DNA of 36,092 nt from an uncultured Clostridia bacterium. GTDB lineage: Bacteria > Bacillota > Clostridia > Christensenellales > Aristaeellaceae. The notes under the pieces were generated by a model, which was not told the origin of the DNA, ran no database searches, and saw nothing but the letters and a program-made list of their open reading frames with translations. Within the stretch, counting starts at the first letter, position 1; every line of letters begins with the position of its first letter. Location: contig CALCTW010000136.1 of assembly GCA_937907055.1 (NCBI GenBank), positions 1-36,092 on the forward strand, in the 5' to 3' direction. A program made the translations under genes and the position numbers. Shown here one piece after another: positions 1 through 8,285 of the stretch.

Positions 1-1980
1 TGACGACCGTGACGGTATCCGTCCGGAAAGCATCACTGTCCAGCTGCTGGCTGACGGCGAGCAGATCGACGAGATCGAAGTGACAGCGGATGCGGAAGGC
101 AATTGGACTTACAAGTTCGAAGACATGCCGAAGTATCGCGACAATGGCACCGAGATCGTGTACACCGTGACTGAGACCGAAGTGGCGGGCTACACCACTG
201 AGATCGACGGCACGACGATTACCAACACCCACGAAACCGATAAGACCAAGGTCACCGTGACCAAGGTTTGGAACGATGATAACGACCGTGACGGTCTGCG
301 TGCTTCCTACGGCGTGACCTTGTACGCAAATGGCGTGCAGGTAGGCGACGAAGTGATGTTGGCCAAGGTCGAACTGACCTACACCTGGAGCGGACTGCTG
401 AAGTACGAAGACGGAGAGGAGATCGTCTACACAGTCAAGGAAACGACAGTTCCCGAAGGTTACACTGCCGAAATTGACGGCACGACCATTACCAACACTC
501 ATGAGATCGAGCTGACCGACATCGAAGGTGAGAAGGTCTGGGAAGACGATGACGACCGTGACGGTATCCGTCCGGAAAGCATCACTGTCCAGCTGCTGGC
601 TGACAGCGAACAGATCGACGAGATCGAAGTGACCGCGGACGCGGAAGGTAATTGGACTTACAAGTTCGAAGATCTGCCGAAGTACCGCGACAACGGCACC
701 GAGATCATTTACACCGTGACCGAGACCGAGGTGGATGGTTACACCACCGAGATCGACAGCACGACCATTACCAACACCCACGAGATCGAACTGACTGACA
801 TCGAAGGCGAGAAGATCTGGGAAGACGATGATAACCGCGACGGCATCCGTCCGGTGAGCATCACTGTCCAGTTGCTGGCTGACGATGAGCAGATCGATGA
901 AGTGACCGTGATCGCTGACAGTGAAGGCAACTGGAAGTACAGCTTCAAGGATCTGCCGAAGTATCGTGATCAGGGCACTGAGATCATTTACACCGTGACT
1001 GAGACCGACGTGGCGGGCTACACCACTGAGATCGATGGCACGACCATCACCAACACCCATGAAACCGAAAAGACCGAAGTCACTGTGACGAAGGTCTGGA
1101 ACGATGATGACGACCGTGACGGTCTGCGCGCGTCCTACGGTGTGACCCTGTACGCGAACGGCGTGCAGCTGGGCGACGAAGTGATGCTGGGTAAGGATGA
1201 ACTGACCTACACCTGGACCGGACTGCTGAAGTACGAAGCTGGTGAGGAGATCATCTATACGGTTGAAGAAACGACGATCCCCGAAGGCTACACTGCCGAG
1301 GTTGAAGGACAGCTGCTCGTGTTCAGCGCCTTCGCGCGTCAGCGTACCGCGAACGGATCCATCGTCGTTCCGATGAACGCAAGGGCGATCAATTCTTTCG
1401 AGATCACCAACACTCACGAGATCGAGCTGACTGACATCGAAGGCGAGAAGGTCTGGGAAGACGATGATGACCGCGACGGCATCCGTCCGGAAAGCATCAC
1501 TGTCCAGCTGCTGGCTGACGATGAGCAGATCGACGAAGTGACCGTGATCGCTGACAGCGAAGGCAACTGGACTTACAAGTTCGAAGACCTGCCGAAGTAT
1601 CGTGATCAGGGCACCGAGATCGTGTACACCGTGACCGAAACTGAAGTTGACGGTTACGAGACCGAGATCGACGGCACGACCATCACCAACACCCACGAAG
1701 TCGAAGTGATCGACATCGAAGGCGAGAAGATCTGGAATGACCGTGAGAACTTCGACGGCATCCGTCCTGCCTCTGTTGAGATCATCCTGATGGCTGACGG
1801 GGAAGAGGCGGAGCGCCAGCAGGTCACCCGCGGTGAAGACGGCAAGTGGAAGTTCACCTTCACCGGTATGAACAAGTACCGTGACCAGGGCGAAGAGATC
1901 GTTTACACCGTGGAAGAGACTCCGGTGGCCGGTTACACCACCCAGATCGAGGGCTTCACCGTGACCAACACGCATGAGCC
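1..1980 (+). repeat. Tandem Cna_B coding repeats (about 270-bp units, seven copies)
   Basis: Units of about 270-280 bp repeat through the gene. The similarity is at DNA level as well as protein level: bases 1-55 and 550-604 are identical, an offset of two units. This points to recent duplication or recombination between repeats, so copy number may vary between strains or be collapsed in assemblies. The fifth unit carries an extra segment at about 1300-1402. Confidence 0.85.
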
Positions 1981-2263
1981 TGTCAAGTACACGCTGACGA
2001 TCTACTACCTGTATGAGAAGGACGGCAGTACCGCGGCCCCGACCTACAAGGATACCTACAACGCGGGCGATCCTTATGACGTCCTGTCTCCCGTGATCGC
2101 GAATTACCTGTGCAACAGGCGCGAGGTGGAAGGCGTCATGCCGGCCCGTAACCTTGAATTCACTGTTCTCTATCGTCCCTATGGCACGATCATCATTGAC
2201 GATCCTGATCCTGTAATGGGTCTGGGCAATGTCGTGCTGAACCTGGGCGACTGCTTCGAATAA
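1..2263 (+). CDS. Cna_B-repeat surface/adhesin protein, C-terminal part (5' end outside window)
   Basis: The reading frame is open from base 2, so the gene starts upstream. It encodes seven Cna_B-type beta-sandwich domains (the first partial), ending near base 1980. Each keeps the elements expected for self-forming Lys-Asn isopeptide bonds: Lys in KVW/KIW near the start, Glu in YTVTET/YTVEET, and Asn in TNTHE at the end. Two subtypes alternate: WEDDDDRDGIRP domains and WNDDDDRDGLRASYG domains. A MucBP-like segment (YTLTIYYLYEKDG) follows at about 1984-2190, then an acidic linker and the tail GLGNVVLNLGDCFE. No LPXTG motif, hydrophobic anchor or basic tail is present, so sortase anchoring of the usual kind is not supported. 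Cna_B stalks are known to be rigid extracellular spacers of adhesins and pili; the adhesive head, if any, would lie upstream of this window. Confidence 0.9.
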   Translation, partial: DDRDGIRPESITVQLLADGEQIDEIEVTADAEGNWTYKFEDMPKYRDNGTEIVYTVTETEVAGYTTEIDGTTITNTHETDKTKVTVTKVWNDDNDRDGLRASYGVTLYANGVQVGDEVMLAKVELTYTWSGLLKYEDGEEIVYTVKETTVPEGYTAEIDGTTITNTHEIELTDIEGEKVWEDDDDRDGIRPESITVQLLADSEQIDEIEVTADAEGNWTYKFEDLPKYRDNGTEIIYTVTETEVDGYTTEIDSTTITNTHEIELTDIEGEKIWEDDDNRDGIRPVSITVQLLADDEQIDEVTVIADSEGNWKYSFKDLPKYRDQGTEIIYTVTETDVAGYTTEIDGTTITNTHETEKTEVTVTKVWNDDDDRDGLRASYGVTLYANGVQLGDEVMLGKDELTYTWTGLLKYEAGEEIIYTVEETTIPEGYTAEVEGQLLVFSAFARQRTANGSIVVPMNARAINSFEITNTHEIELTDIEGEKVWEDDDDRDGIRPESITVQLLADDEQIDEVTVIADSEGNWTYKFEDLPKYRDQGTEIVYTVTETEVDGYETEIDGTTITNTHEVEVIDIEGEKIWNDRENFDGIRPASVEIILMADGEEAERQQVTRGEDGKWKFTFTGMNKYRDQGEEIVYTVEETPVAGYTTQIEGFTVTNTHEPVKYTLTIYYLYEKDGSTAAPTYKDTYNAGDPYDVLSPVIANYLCNRREVEGVMPARNLEFTVLYRPYGTIIIDDPDPVMGLGNVVLNLGDCFE

Positions 2264-2271
2264 GCAAACGT

Positions 2272-2309
2272 TCTCCCGGCAGGGATGCTGAAAGGCTCCT
2301 GCCGGGAGA
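2272..2309 (+). terminator. Hairpin after the Cna_B gene (weak or non-canonical terminator)
   Basis: Twelve-base perfect arms, TCTCCCGGCAGG at 2272-2283 and CCTGCCGGGAGA at 2298-2309, with a 14-base loop. No U-tract follows, so it may stabilise the 3' end or terminate only partly. It lies between the stop codon at 2263 and the ribosome binding site of the next gene. Confidence 0.45.
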
Positions 2310-2351
2310 CAAATATCACGAAAAACTTTTGACAGAAAGGTGCGAAATTCG

Positions 2352-4328
2352 ATGAAAAGACTGCTTGCGGCGCTGATGTGTGTGATAATGGCGCTTTCCT
2401 GCACGGCTTTTGCGGAGGAGACCGCGGCACCTGTGTATGACTATGACAAGCTCGTCGTGGGTTCCACCACCGTGATGTCCGGCAATTTCTTTAATGAAAT
2501 GTTCGGTAATAACACGGCGGATCTGGACGTGAGAGCGCTGCTCCACGGCTATAATCTGATCAAGTGGGACACCGAGATGGGCGGATTTGTGACGGATGAT
2601 ACGGTGGTGAGCGGACTTTCCGCGACGGAAAACGAGGAAGGGGACCGTACTTATACCATCGCCCTGTATCAGGATCTGGCCTATTCTGACGGAACACCCA
2701 TTACCGCGTGGGATTACGCGTTTTCCATGCTGATCTCCGCGGCCCCGGAAATGGCTGAGATCGGTGCCGTGCTGAACGGCCCCGAAGCGATCATCGGCAT
2801 GCTTCAGATGGCGAAGGGGGAGACGGAGGTGCTCAGCGGCGTACGCGTGCTGAATGATCACCTGTTCTCCGTGACCATCGATCACGCCTACCGTCCTTTC
2901 TTCTACGAAATGGGTCTGATGAACTTCTATCCCTATCCCATTCAGGTGATCGCGCCGGAATGCATCGTGGCGGACGACGGCGAGGGCGTTTACATCGCCA
3001 ACCGCGCCGCTTTCAACGCGGAAGTGCTGCGCGAGACGATCCTTGGGGAGAATGGTTATCTGTCTCATCCTTCTGTGGTGAGCGGCCCGTATACGCTGAC
3101 CTCCTTTGACGGAACAACGGCCGAATTTGAGATCAACCCCTATTTCAAGGGCGATGATGAAGGCGAACTGCCGCATATCAAAAACCTCGTTTTCACGCTG
3201 GTCGAGAATGAGACCATGATCGATCAGCTGGCGAGCGGCGAACTGGGTCTGATCAACAAGACGGTGGCCGCGCCGTCGATCATGGCGGGCATTCAGGCGA
3301 TCGCTTCCGCGGATCTGGCCATGTCTTCCTACAGCCGTGTGGGCCTCAGCTATGTTTCCTTCTGCTGTGAACGTCCCGCGATCGCCTCTCAGGCGGTGCG
3401 TCAGGCCATCGCCCTGTGCATGGATAAGGAAAATCTGGTGCAGGATTATGTGGGCGGCTTCGGTCTGCCGGTGGATGGCTATTACGGCATCGGTCAGTGG
3501 ATGTATCAGCTGGTGACGGGCATTATGCCTGTGCCGGATACTGAACTGAAAGAAGACGCTACCGCTGAAGAAAAGGCGGAGTACGAGGAAGCCATGAAGG
3601 CCTGGGAGGAGCTTAACCTGGACGGCCTGACGGTTTACACGCTGGACACCGAAGCGGCAGAGGAACTGCTGATCGCGGACGGCTGGACGCTGAACGAAGC
3701 CGGAACAGAATATCAGAAGGGCGCAGATCGTGTGCGCTGCAAGATGATGGACGGCGAACTGGTCAAGCTGGATCTGAAGATGATCTATCCCAAGGGCAAT
3801 ACCATGGAGGAAGCCTTCAATACCCGGTTCATCCCGAACCTGGCGGAAGCCGGTATCGTGCTGACCATTGAAGGCGTGGAGATGTCCGAACTGCTGAATT
3901 ATCATTATCGTCAGCTGGAACGCGATACTGATATGATCTATCTGGCGACCAACTTTACCGTGGTCTATGATCCTTCGCTGACCTATTCCATGGATGATCT
4001 GGCGCAGAATGTGTATAACACCAGCGCCATTCAGGATGAGAAGCTGGCCGAGCTGGCGGTGGACATGCGCAAGACTGAACCCGGTGATCTGCTGACCTAT
4101 TGTCAGAAGTGGGTAGCGTTCCAGGAATACTGGACAGAAGTACTTCCCGCGATCCCGATCTATTCCAACGCGTATTTCGATTTCTATACCGCGCATCTGC
4201 AGGACTACTTCATTTCTTCCAATGCCACCTGGACACAGGCGATCGTAAAGGCGTATCTGGATGATATCGCCGAGGAAGAGCCTGAAGAGGAAGAACTGGA
4301 GGATGGAAAATTCGAGATCTTCGATTGA
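2352..4328 (+). CDS. ABC transporter substrate-binding protein, family 5 (peptide/oligopeptide type)
   Basis: A protein of 658 residues. It starts with a signal peptide (MKRLLAALMC, then a hydrophobic core, cleavage likely after AFA). Family 5 hallmarks are YSDGTPITAWDYAFSM at about residue 110 and RQAIALCMDKENLV in the middle, where these proteins have the conserved R-x-A-x-x-x-A-x-D-R/K helix. The C-terminus is acidic (EEEPEEEELEDG). Known members capture oligopeptides, nickel or sugars for an ABC importer. The ATG at 2352 is preferred because AGAAAGG sits about 11 bases upstream; a GTG at 2340 is also in frame. No permease or ATPase of this family is adjacent, so its partner must be elsewhere. 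The signal peptide has a Cys (MALSC), but the lipobox is poor, so lipid attachment is uncertain. Confidence 0.88.
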   Translation: MKRLLAALMCVIMALSCTAFAEETAAPVYDYDKLVVGSTTVMSGNFFNEMFGNNTADLDVRALLHGYNLIKWDTEMGGFVTDDTVVSGLSATENEEGDRTYTIALYQDLAYSDGTPITAWDYAFSMLISAAPEMAEIGAVLNGPEAIIGMLQMAKGETEVLSGVRVLNDHLFSVTIDHAYRPFFYEMGLMNFYPYPIQVIAPECIVADDGEGVYIANRAAFNAEVLRETILGENGYLSHPSVVSGPYTLTSFDGTTAEFEINPYFKGDDEGELPHIKNLVFTLVENETMIDQLASGELGLINKTVAAPSIMAGIQAIASADLAMSSYSRVGLSYVSFCCERPAIASQAVRQAIALCMDKENLVQDYVGGFGLPVDGYYGIGQWMYQLVTGIMPVPDTELKEDATAEEKAEYEEAMKAWEELNLDGLTVYTLDTEAAEELLIADGWTLNEAGTEYQKGADRVRCKMMDGELVKLDLKMIYPKGNTMEEAFNTRFIPNLAEAGIVLTIEGVEMSELLNYHYRQLERDTDMIYLATNFTVVYDPSLTYSMDDLAQNVYNTSAIQDEKLAELAVDMRKTEPGDLLTYCQKWVAFQEYWTEVLPAIPIYSNAYFDFYTAHLQDYFISSNATWTQAIVKAYLDDIAEEEPEEEELEDGKFEIFD

Positions 4329-4341
4329 TCCAAAGCAATAA

Positions 4342-4382
4342 AAAAGGGCTGCGCCGTAAGGCGCGGCCCTTTTGCTGTTTTT
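4342..4382 (+). terminator. Rho-independent terminator of the family 5 binding-protein gene
   Basis: A 14-bp stem (AAAAGGGCTGCGCC paired with GGCGCGGCCCTTTT, one G-U pair) closes on a GTAA tetraloop at 4356-4359. It is followed by a U-rich stretch to about 4383. Confidence 0.88.
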
Positions 4383-4547
4383 TGCGGTAAACAGGTTCGA
4401 TTTGTCTGTTTTGGATAGAAGAAACACCGGAATTTATATGTTTTTACAATGTGAAATGTGTTAAAATATCCAAGGTTTGCGGGCACGGGGCAATGCTTCC
4501 GCGCGCGTGAATAAAGAACCATCCTAAAAATATGGAGGAACATTCAA

Positions 4548-5228
4548 ATGAAGAACATGAAGAAGCTGGTCGCCGAATTTATCGGCACCTTCGTACTTGT
4601 CCTGTTTGCCTGCGGCGTCGCCGGTCAGATCTGCCAGTTCGGCAGCCCTGAATACTCCGGTTATATCGGCACCGCGCTGGCCTTCGGTCTGGTCATCGTG
4701 GCCATGGCGTATTCCATCGGCAATGTATCCGGCTGCCACATCAACCCCGCTGTTTCCATCGCCATGCTCGTCAGCAAGAAGATGAGCGTGAAGGAATTCT
4801 GCGGCTATGTGTGCGTGCAGGTGCTGGGCGCGACCGCCGGCGCTGCTGTGCTTTATGCCATCGTGGGCGATGCCGCCAAGCTGGGCACCAATGCCCTGTA
4901 TAACGGCAATGCCGCTGTTTCCTTCCTGATCGAAGTGCTGCTGACCTTCGTGTTCGTCATCGGCATCCTGGGTGTGACCTCCAAGTCCTCCAACGGCGCT
5001 GTGGCCGGTCTGGTGATCGGCGGCGCGCTGGTGCTGGTCCATCTGCTGGGCATCGCCTTCACCGGCACTTCCGTCAACCCCGCCCGTTCCTTCGGACCTG
5101 CCCTGATCGCGCTGTTCGCCGGCGAAGCTTCCGCCATCAGCTGCATCTGGGTGTTCATCCTGGCTCCTCTCGTGGGCGGTATCCTGGCTGCTCTGGTGTA
5201 CAACTTCCTGGACAGCAAGAAGGACTGA
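4548..5228 (+). CDS. MIP-family aquaporin (water-channel type)
   Basis: A 226-residue membrane protein of the major intrinsic protein family with both pore-lining half-helix motifs: NPA in CHINPAVS (first half) and NPAR in GTSVNPARSFGPAL (second half). The narrow-pore residues resemble bacterial AqpZ rather than glycerol facilitators: a His in the LVHLLGIAF helix and the Arg after the second NPA. It therefore probably conducts water (inference); small gases or other solutes cannot be excluded. Its length matches AqpZ. The start is set by GGAGG at 4534-4538, nine bases before the ATG. It is a single-gene unit between two terminators. I found no convincing -35/-10 pair in the 219-base region upstream. 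Confidence 0.93.
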   Translation: MKNMKKLVAEFIGTFVLVLFACGVAGQICQFGSPEYSGYIGTALAFGLVIVAMAYSIGNVSGCHINPAVSIAMLVSKKMSVKEFCGYVCVQVLGATAGAAVLYAIVGDAAKLGTNALYNGNAAVSFLIEVLLTFVFVIGILGVTSKSSNGAVAGLVIGGALVLVHLLGIAFTGTSVNPARSFGPALIALFAGEASAISCIWVFILAPLVGGILAALVYNFLDSKKD

Positions 5229-5247
5229 GATTGATCTGATCTTTCAC

Positions 5248-5279
5248 CGCGGCGCTGAAATACGCGCCGCGTTTTTTTG
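5248..5279 (+). terminator. Rho-independent terminator of the aquaporin gene
   Basis: Eight-base arms CGCGGCGC (5248-5255) and GCGCCGCG (5264-5271) flank an eight-base loop, followed by seven T residues. Confidence 0.88.
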
Positions 5280-5319
5280 TTAAAGAATGATTAAATATCG
5301 GCTGTGACGGCCGGAAGGC

Positions 5320-5348
5320 TTGAAAATAAAGGCTCTGTTTGCTATAAT
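5320..5348 (+). promoter_or_regulatory. Sigma-A-type promoter of the BMP binding-protein gene
   Basis: TTGAAA at 5320-5325 and a perfect TATAAT at 5343-5348 are separated by 17 bases. Transcription would begin near 5355, giving a leader of about 45 bases that contains the inverted repeat at 5361-5379. Confidence 0.8.
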
Positions 5349-5360
5349 GCAGATGCTAAA

Positions 5361-5379
5361 TAACGCGGATACCGCGTTA
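5361..5379 (+). promoter_or_regulatory. Inverted repeat just downstream of the promoter (possible operator)
   Basis: TAACGCGG-ATA-CCGCGTTA is a perfect 8+3+8 inverted repeat. It begins about 13 bases after the -10 box and ends before the AGGAGG ribosome binding site at 5387-5392. The position suits a repressor site; a small RNA hairpin in the leader is the alternative. It has no U-tract and is not a terminator. Confidence 0.5.
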
Positions 5380-5400
5380 AAAAATGAGGAGGTAATTCCC

Positions 5401-6501
5401 ATGAAAAAGCTGCTTGCTCTGATCCTGGCTGTTGCCATGGTCCTGTCCGTTGCTGCTTTCGCTACCGCTGAGGGCGAAATGGCTGTCGCGATGATCACCG
5501 ACTACGGCGATATCACCGACCAGTCCTTCAACCAGACCACCTATGAAGCCTGCAAGGAATATTGCGGTGCCAACAACCTGGGCTTTGCTTATTACAAGCC
5601 CGCCGGAGACTCTGACGCTGAGCGCGTCACCTCCATCAAGCAGGCGATCAACGATGGTTACAACACCATCGTGATGCCCGGCTACGCTTTCGGCGGCGCT
5701 ATCAAGGCTGTCGTGAATGATTATCCCGCTGTCACCTTCATCGGTCTGGACGTTTCCGCCGGTGACCTGGGCGAGGATTTCACCATGCCCGCTAACCTGT
5801 ACTGCGCGGTCTATCAGGAAGAACTGTGCGGCTACATGGCCGGTTATGCTGCTGTGAAGCTGGGCTACAAGCACCTGGGCTTCCTGGGCGGCATGGCGGT
5901 CCCCGCTGTTATCCGCTACGGCTATGGTTTCGTGCAGGGTGCTGAAGCCGCTGCCGATGCTGATGGCATCAGCGATGTCGTGGTCGAATACGTTTACGGC
6001 AACCAGTTCTACGGCGATGCCGATATCACCGCCTACATGGACAACTGGTATCAGAACCTGGGTGTTGAAGTCGTCTTCGCTTGCGGCGGTGGCATCTTCA
6101 CTTCCGCTGCTGAGGCTGCTGCCAAGGTCGGCGGCAAGGTCATCGGCGTTGACGTTGACCAGAAGGGCATCATCGACGGCCTGTATGGCGAGGGCATGAC
6201 CGTGACCTCTGCTATGAAGGGTCTGAAGGCCACCGTTATCACCGAGCTGACCGCTGTTCAGAACGGCACCTTCGTCGGCGGCGTGATCGACAATCTGGGT
6301 CTGGTCTCCGCGACCCCCGCTGAGAACTATGTCCAGATCCCCGAGACCACTCAGTTCACCGATGCTTTCACCATGGACGACTATACCGCGCTTGTCGGTG
6401 CTATGTTCGCCGGTGAGATCGAAGTGTCCAATGACATCACCGTGACTGCCACTTCCTTCGCCGGCATCACCGCTGTCAACGAATACGGCAACATCAAGTA
6501 A
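5401..6501 (+). CDS. BMP-family ABC transporter substrate-binding protein (nucleoside/purine type)
   Basis: A 366-residue protein of the Bmp (basic membrane protein) family, which binds nucleosides or related compounds for the downstream ATPase and two permeases. A signal peptide is followed directly by the family signature AMITDYGDITDQSFNQ at about residue 25; GYAFGGAI, LGFLGGMAVPAV and KVIGVDVDQKG are further family-like segments in the periplasmic-binding-protein fold. The start at 5401 has AGGAGG at 5387-5392. Typical BMP proteins are lipoproteins, but this signal peptide (MVLSVAAFATAEG) has no Cys, so lipidation is not possible at the usual place. The gene has its own promoter and a strong terminator, which would allow binding protein to exceed the membrane subunits. 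The ligand is inferred from the family and not proven. Confidence 0.92.
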   Translation: MKKLLALILAVAMVLSVAAFATAEGEMAVAMITDYGDITDQSFNQTTYEACKEYCGANNLGFAYYKPAGDSDAERVTSIKQAINDGYNTIVMPGYAFGGAIKAVVNDYPAVTFIGLDVSAGDLGEDFTMPANLYCAVYQEELCGYMAGYAAVKLGYKHLGFLGGMAVPAVIRYGYGFVQGAEAAADADGISDVVVEYVYGNQFYGDADITAYMDNWYQNLGVEVVFACGGGIFTSAAEAAAKVGGKVIGVDVDQKGIIDGLYGEGMTVTSAMKGLKATVITELTAVQNGTFVGGVIDNLGLVSATPAENYVQIPETTQFTDAFTMDDYTALVGAMFAGEIEVSNDITVTATSFAGITAVNEYGNIK

Positions 6502-6517
6502 TTTTCTGATTGGTATC

Positions 6518-6554
6518 ACAGGCTGTCACCTTAATGGTGACAGCCTGTTTTTTG
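6518..6554 (+). terminator. Strong rho-independent terminator after the BMP gene
   Basis: A perfect 13-bp stem, ACAGGCTGTCACC (6518-6530) with GGTGACAGCCTGT (6536-6548), has a five-base loop and a T-run to 6553. Confidence 0.93.
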
Positions 6555-6662
6555 TTGCGGGGAACACATTTTGAAGGCAGAAGGATCAATCGGAAAAAAA
6601 CAAAAGCGGGGGAGATCGGCTGCGTATTATATTACAAATCAATCACAAATTCTTTTTTCTCT

Positions 6663-6691
6663 TTCAAATTGCAAAGCGGATAATGTATAAT
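6663..6691 (+). promoter_or_regulatory. Promoter of the ABC ATPase-permease operon
   Basis: A perfect TATAAT lies at 6686-6691, with a weaker TTCAAA at 6663-6668 and a 17-base spacer. The surrounding sequence is AT-rich. The leader would start near 6698 at the inverted repeat 6702-6724. Confidence 0.6.
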
Positions 6692-6701
6692 AGACTATAA
6701 C

Positions 6702-6724
6702 ATGCGAAGATGTGTGCTTTGCAT
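6702..6724 (+). promoter_or_regulatory. Inverted repeat at the 5' end of the leader
   Basis: ATGCGAAG (6702-6709) pairs with CTTTGCAT (6717-6724) with one G-U pair and a seven-base loop. It lies at or just after the predicted transcription start. The right half, TGTGCTTTGCAT, recurs as TGTGCTTCGCAT in the leader at 14890-14914. Confidence 0.4.
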
Positions 6725-6750
6725 ACGTTGACAGAAGGAGAGTGGATGCT

Positions 6751-8283
6751 TTGAGCGAGAATTACGCGATCGAGATGCTGAATATCACCAAGCGTTTTCC
6801 CGGTATCATCGCCAATGACAATATTACTCTGCAATTACGAAAAGGAGAGATCCACGCGCTGCTGGGTGAAAACGGCGCGGGAAAAAGCACACTGATGAGT
6901 GTGCTGTTCGGTCTGTATCAGCCCGAAGAAGGCGAGATCCGAAAAGACGGCAAGTCCGTGGTCATCAAGGACCCGAACGACGCGAACGCGCTTGGCATCG
7001 GCATGGTGCATCAGCACTTCAAGCTGGTGGAATGCTTCTCCGTGTTGGATAATATCATTCTGGGTGTCGAACCGAGCACGGCTGGTTTCCTGCGCAAAAA
7101 GAGCGCGCGCAAAACGGTGATCGAGCTTTCTCAGAAATACGGTCTGCATGTGGATCCGGACGCGCTGATCCAGGATATCACCGTGGGTATGCAGCAGAGG
7201 ACCGAGATCCTGAAGATGCTGTATCGTGAGAACGAGATCCTCATCTTTGACGAGCCGACCGCTGTATTGACCCCGCAGGAGATCGATGACCTGATGCAGA
7301 TCATGCGCAATCTGGCGGCTGAAGGCAAGAGTATCCTGTTTATTTCTCACAAGCTGAACGAGATCATGTCGGTGGCGGACCGCTGCACTGTATTGCGGAA
7401 GGGCAAGTATATCGGAACGGTCGATATCAAGGATACCACCAAGGAAGAGCTTTCCCGTATGATGGTGGGGCGCAATGTGGAATTTGTCGTCCATAAGGAG
7501 CCTGCTGTTCCCGGCCGTACCGTGCTGAGCGTGGAAAACATGGTGGTCGCCTCCAAGGTGCACAAAAATAACGCGGTCAAGGGCGTCAGCTTTGATGTAC
7601 ACGCGGGCGAGATCGTATGTATCGCCGGTATTGACGGCAACGGACAGACGGAACTGGTCTACGGCATCACTGGTCTGGAGCCGCTCGTTTCGGGCAAGAT
7701 CACCATGAATGACAAAGACATCACAAAGATGCCGATCCGCAAGCGCAGCACAGGCGGTATGAGCCATATACCGGAGGATCGTCACAAGCATGGTTTGGTG
7801 CTGGATTATTCTCTGGAGGATAATATCATCCTGCAGGGCTACTTTGAAAGCCGCTTCTGTGCCGGAAACATTTGGATGCGCCGTCCCAACATCCGTAAAT
7901 ACGCCGATCATCTGATCGAACAATATGACGTCCGTTCCGGTCAGGGCGCGATCACGACCGCCCGCAGCATGAGCGGCGGCAACCAGCAGAAGGCGATCGT
8001 CGCGCGTGAGATCGATAAGGATCCCGATCTGCTGGTGGCTGTACAGCCGACCCGCGGTCTGGATGTCGGCGCGATCGAATATATCCATAAGCAGATCGTG
8101 GCGACCCGCGATGCCGGGAAGGGTGTGCTGCTGGTCTCTCTGGAACTGGATGAGGTCATGGCGCTGTCCGATCGTATCCTTGTCATGTATGAGGGTGAGA
8201 TCGTGGGTGAATTCGATCCCAAGAAGGTGGATGTTGAAACGCTTGGCCTGTATATGGCCGGCGGTGAACGGAAGGAGGGATAA
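6751..8283 (+). CDS. BMP-type ABC transporter ATP-binding protein (duplicated ATPase)
   Basis: A 510-residue protein with two fused ABC ATPase halves, as in the YufO/NupA and RbsA-like groups. The first half has Walker A GENGAGKST (residues 39-47), signature VGMQQRTEIL and Walker B LIFDEPTAVL (Asp167-Glu168). The second half has a degenerate P-loop (GIDGNGQTELV), a good signature MSGGNQQKAIVAREI and a Walker B lacking the Asp-Glu pair (LLVAVQPTRGLDVG), which is usual for the second half of this family. It should energise import with the two permeases that follow. The start is taken as TTG 6751, ten bases after GAAGGAG (6734-6740); a GTG at 6742 is too close to that site. It is separated from the binding-protein gene by a terminator and its own promoter. 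Confidence 0.92.
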   Translation: MSENYAIEMLNITKRFPGIIANDNITLQLRKGEIHALLGENGAGKSTLMSVLFGLYQPEEGEIRKDGKSVVIKDPNDANALGIGMVHQHFKLVECFSVLDNIILGVEPSTAGFLRKKSARKTVIELSQKYGLHVDPDALIQDITVGMQQRTEILKMLYRENEILIFDEPTAVLTPQEIDDLMQIMRNLAAEGKSILFISHKLNEIMSVADRCTVLRKGKYIGTVDIKDTTKEELSRMMVGRNVEFVVHKEPAVPGRTVLSVENMVVASKVHKNNAVKGVSFDVHAGEIVCIAGIDGNGQTELVYGITGLEPLVSGKITMNDKDITKMPIRKRSTGGMSHIPEDRHKHGLVLDYSLEDNIILQGYFESRFCAGNIWMRRPNIRKYADHLIEQYDVRSGQGAITTARSMSGGNQQKAIVAREIDKDPDLLVAVQPTRGLDVGAIEYIHKQIVATRDAGKGVLLVSLELDEVMALSDRILVMYEGEIVGEFDPKKVDVETLGLYMAGGERKEG

Positions 8284-8285
8284 TG

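Noticed and set aside
1..1980. Regular repeats considered as a CRISPR array
   Set aside because: Units are about 270 bp, translate in one frame into Cna_B domains and have no short repeats with unique spacers.
2352..2420. Lipobox in the family 5 binding protein (MALSC)
   Set aside because: Position -3 is Ala rather than Leu/Val/Ile, and an AFA cleavage site follows; not enough to call it a lipoprotein.
2316..4427. Long minus-strand open frame opposite the family 5 binding-protein gene
   Set aside because: It is the mirror of a well-supported gene, is rich in His/Arg/Gln with no recognisable domain, and spans the terminator. It reflects GC-rich codon use, not a gene.
4386..4547. Promoter before the aquaporin gene (TTTACA / TAAAAT)
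   Set aside because: The only recognisable boxes are 13 bases apart, too close for sigma-A, so no promoter was listed.
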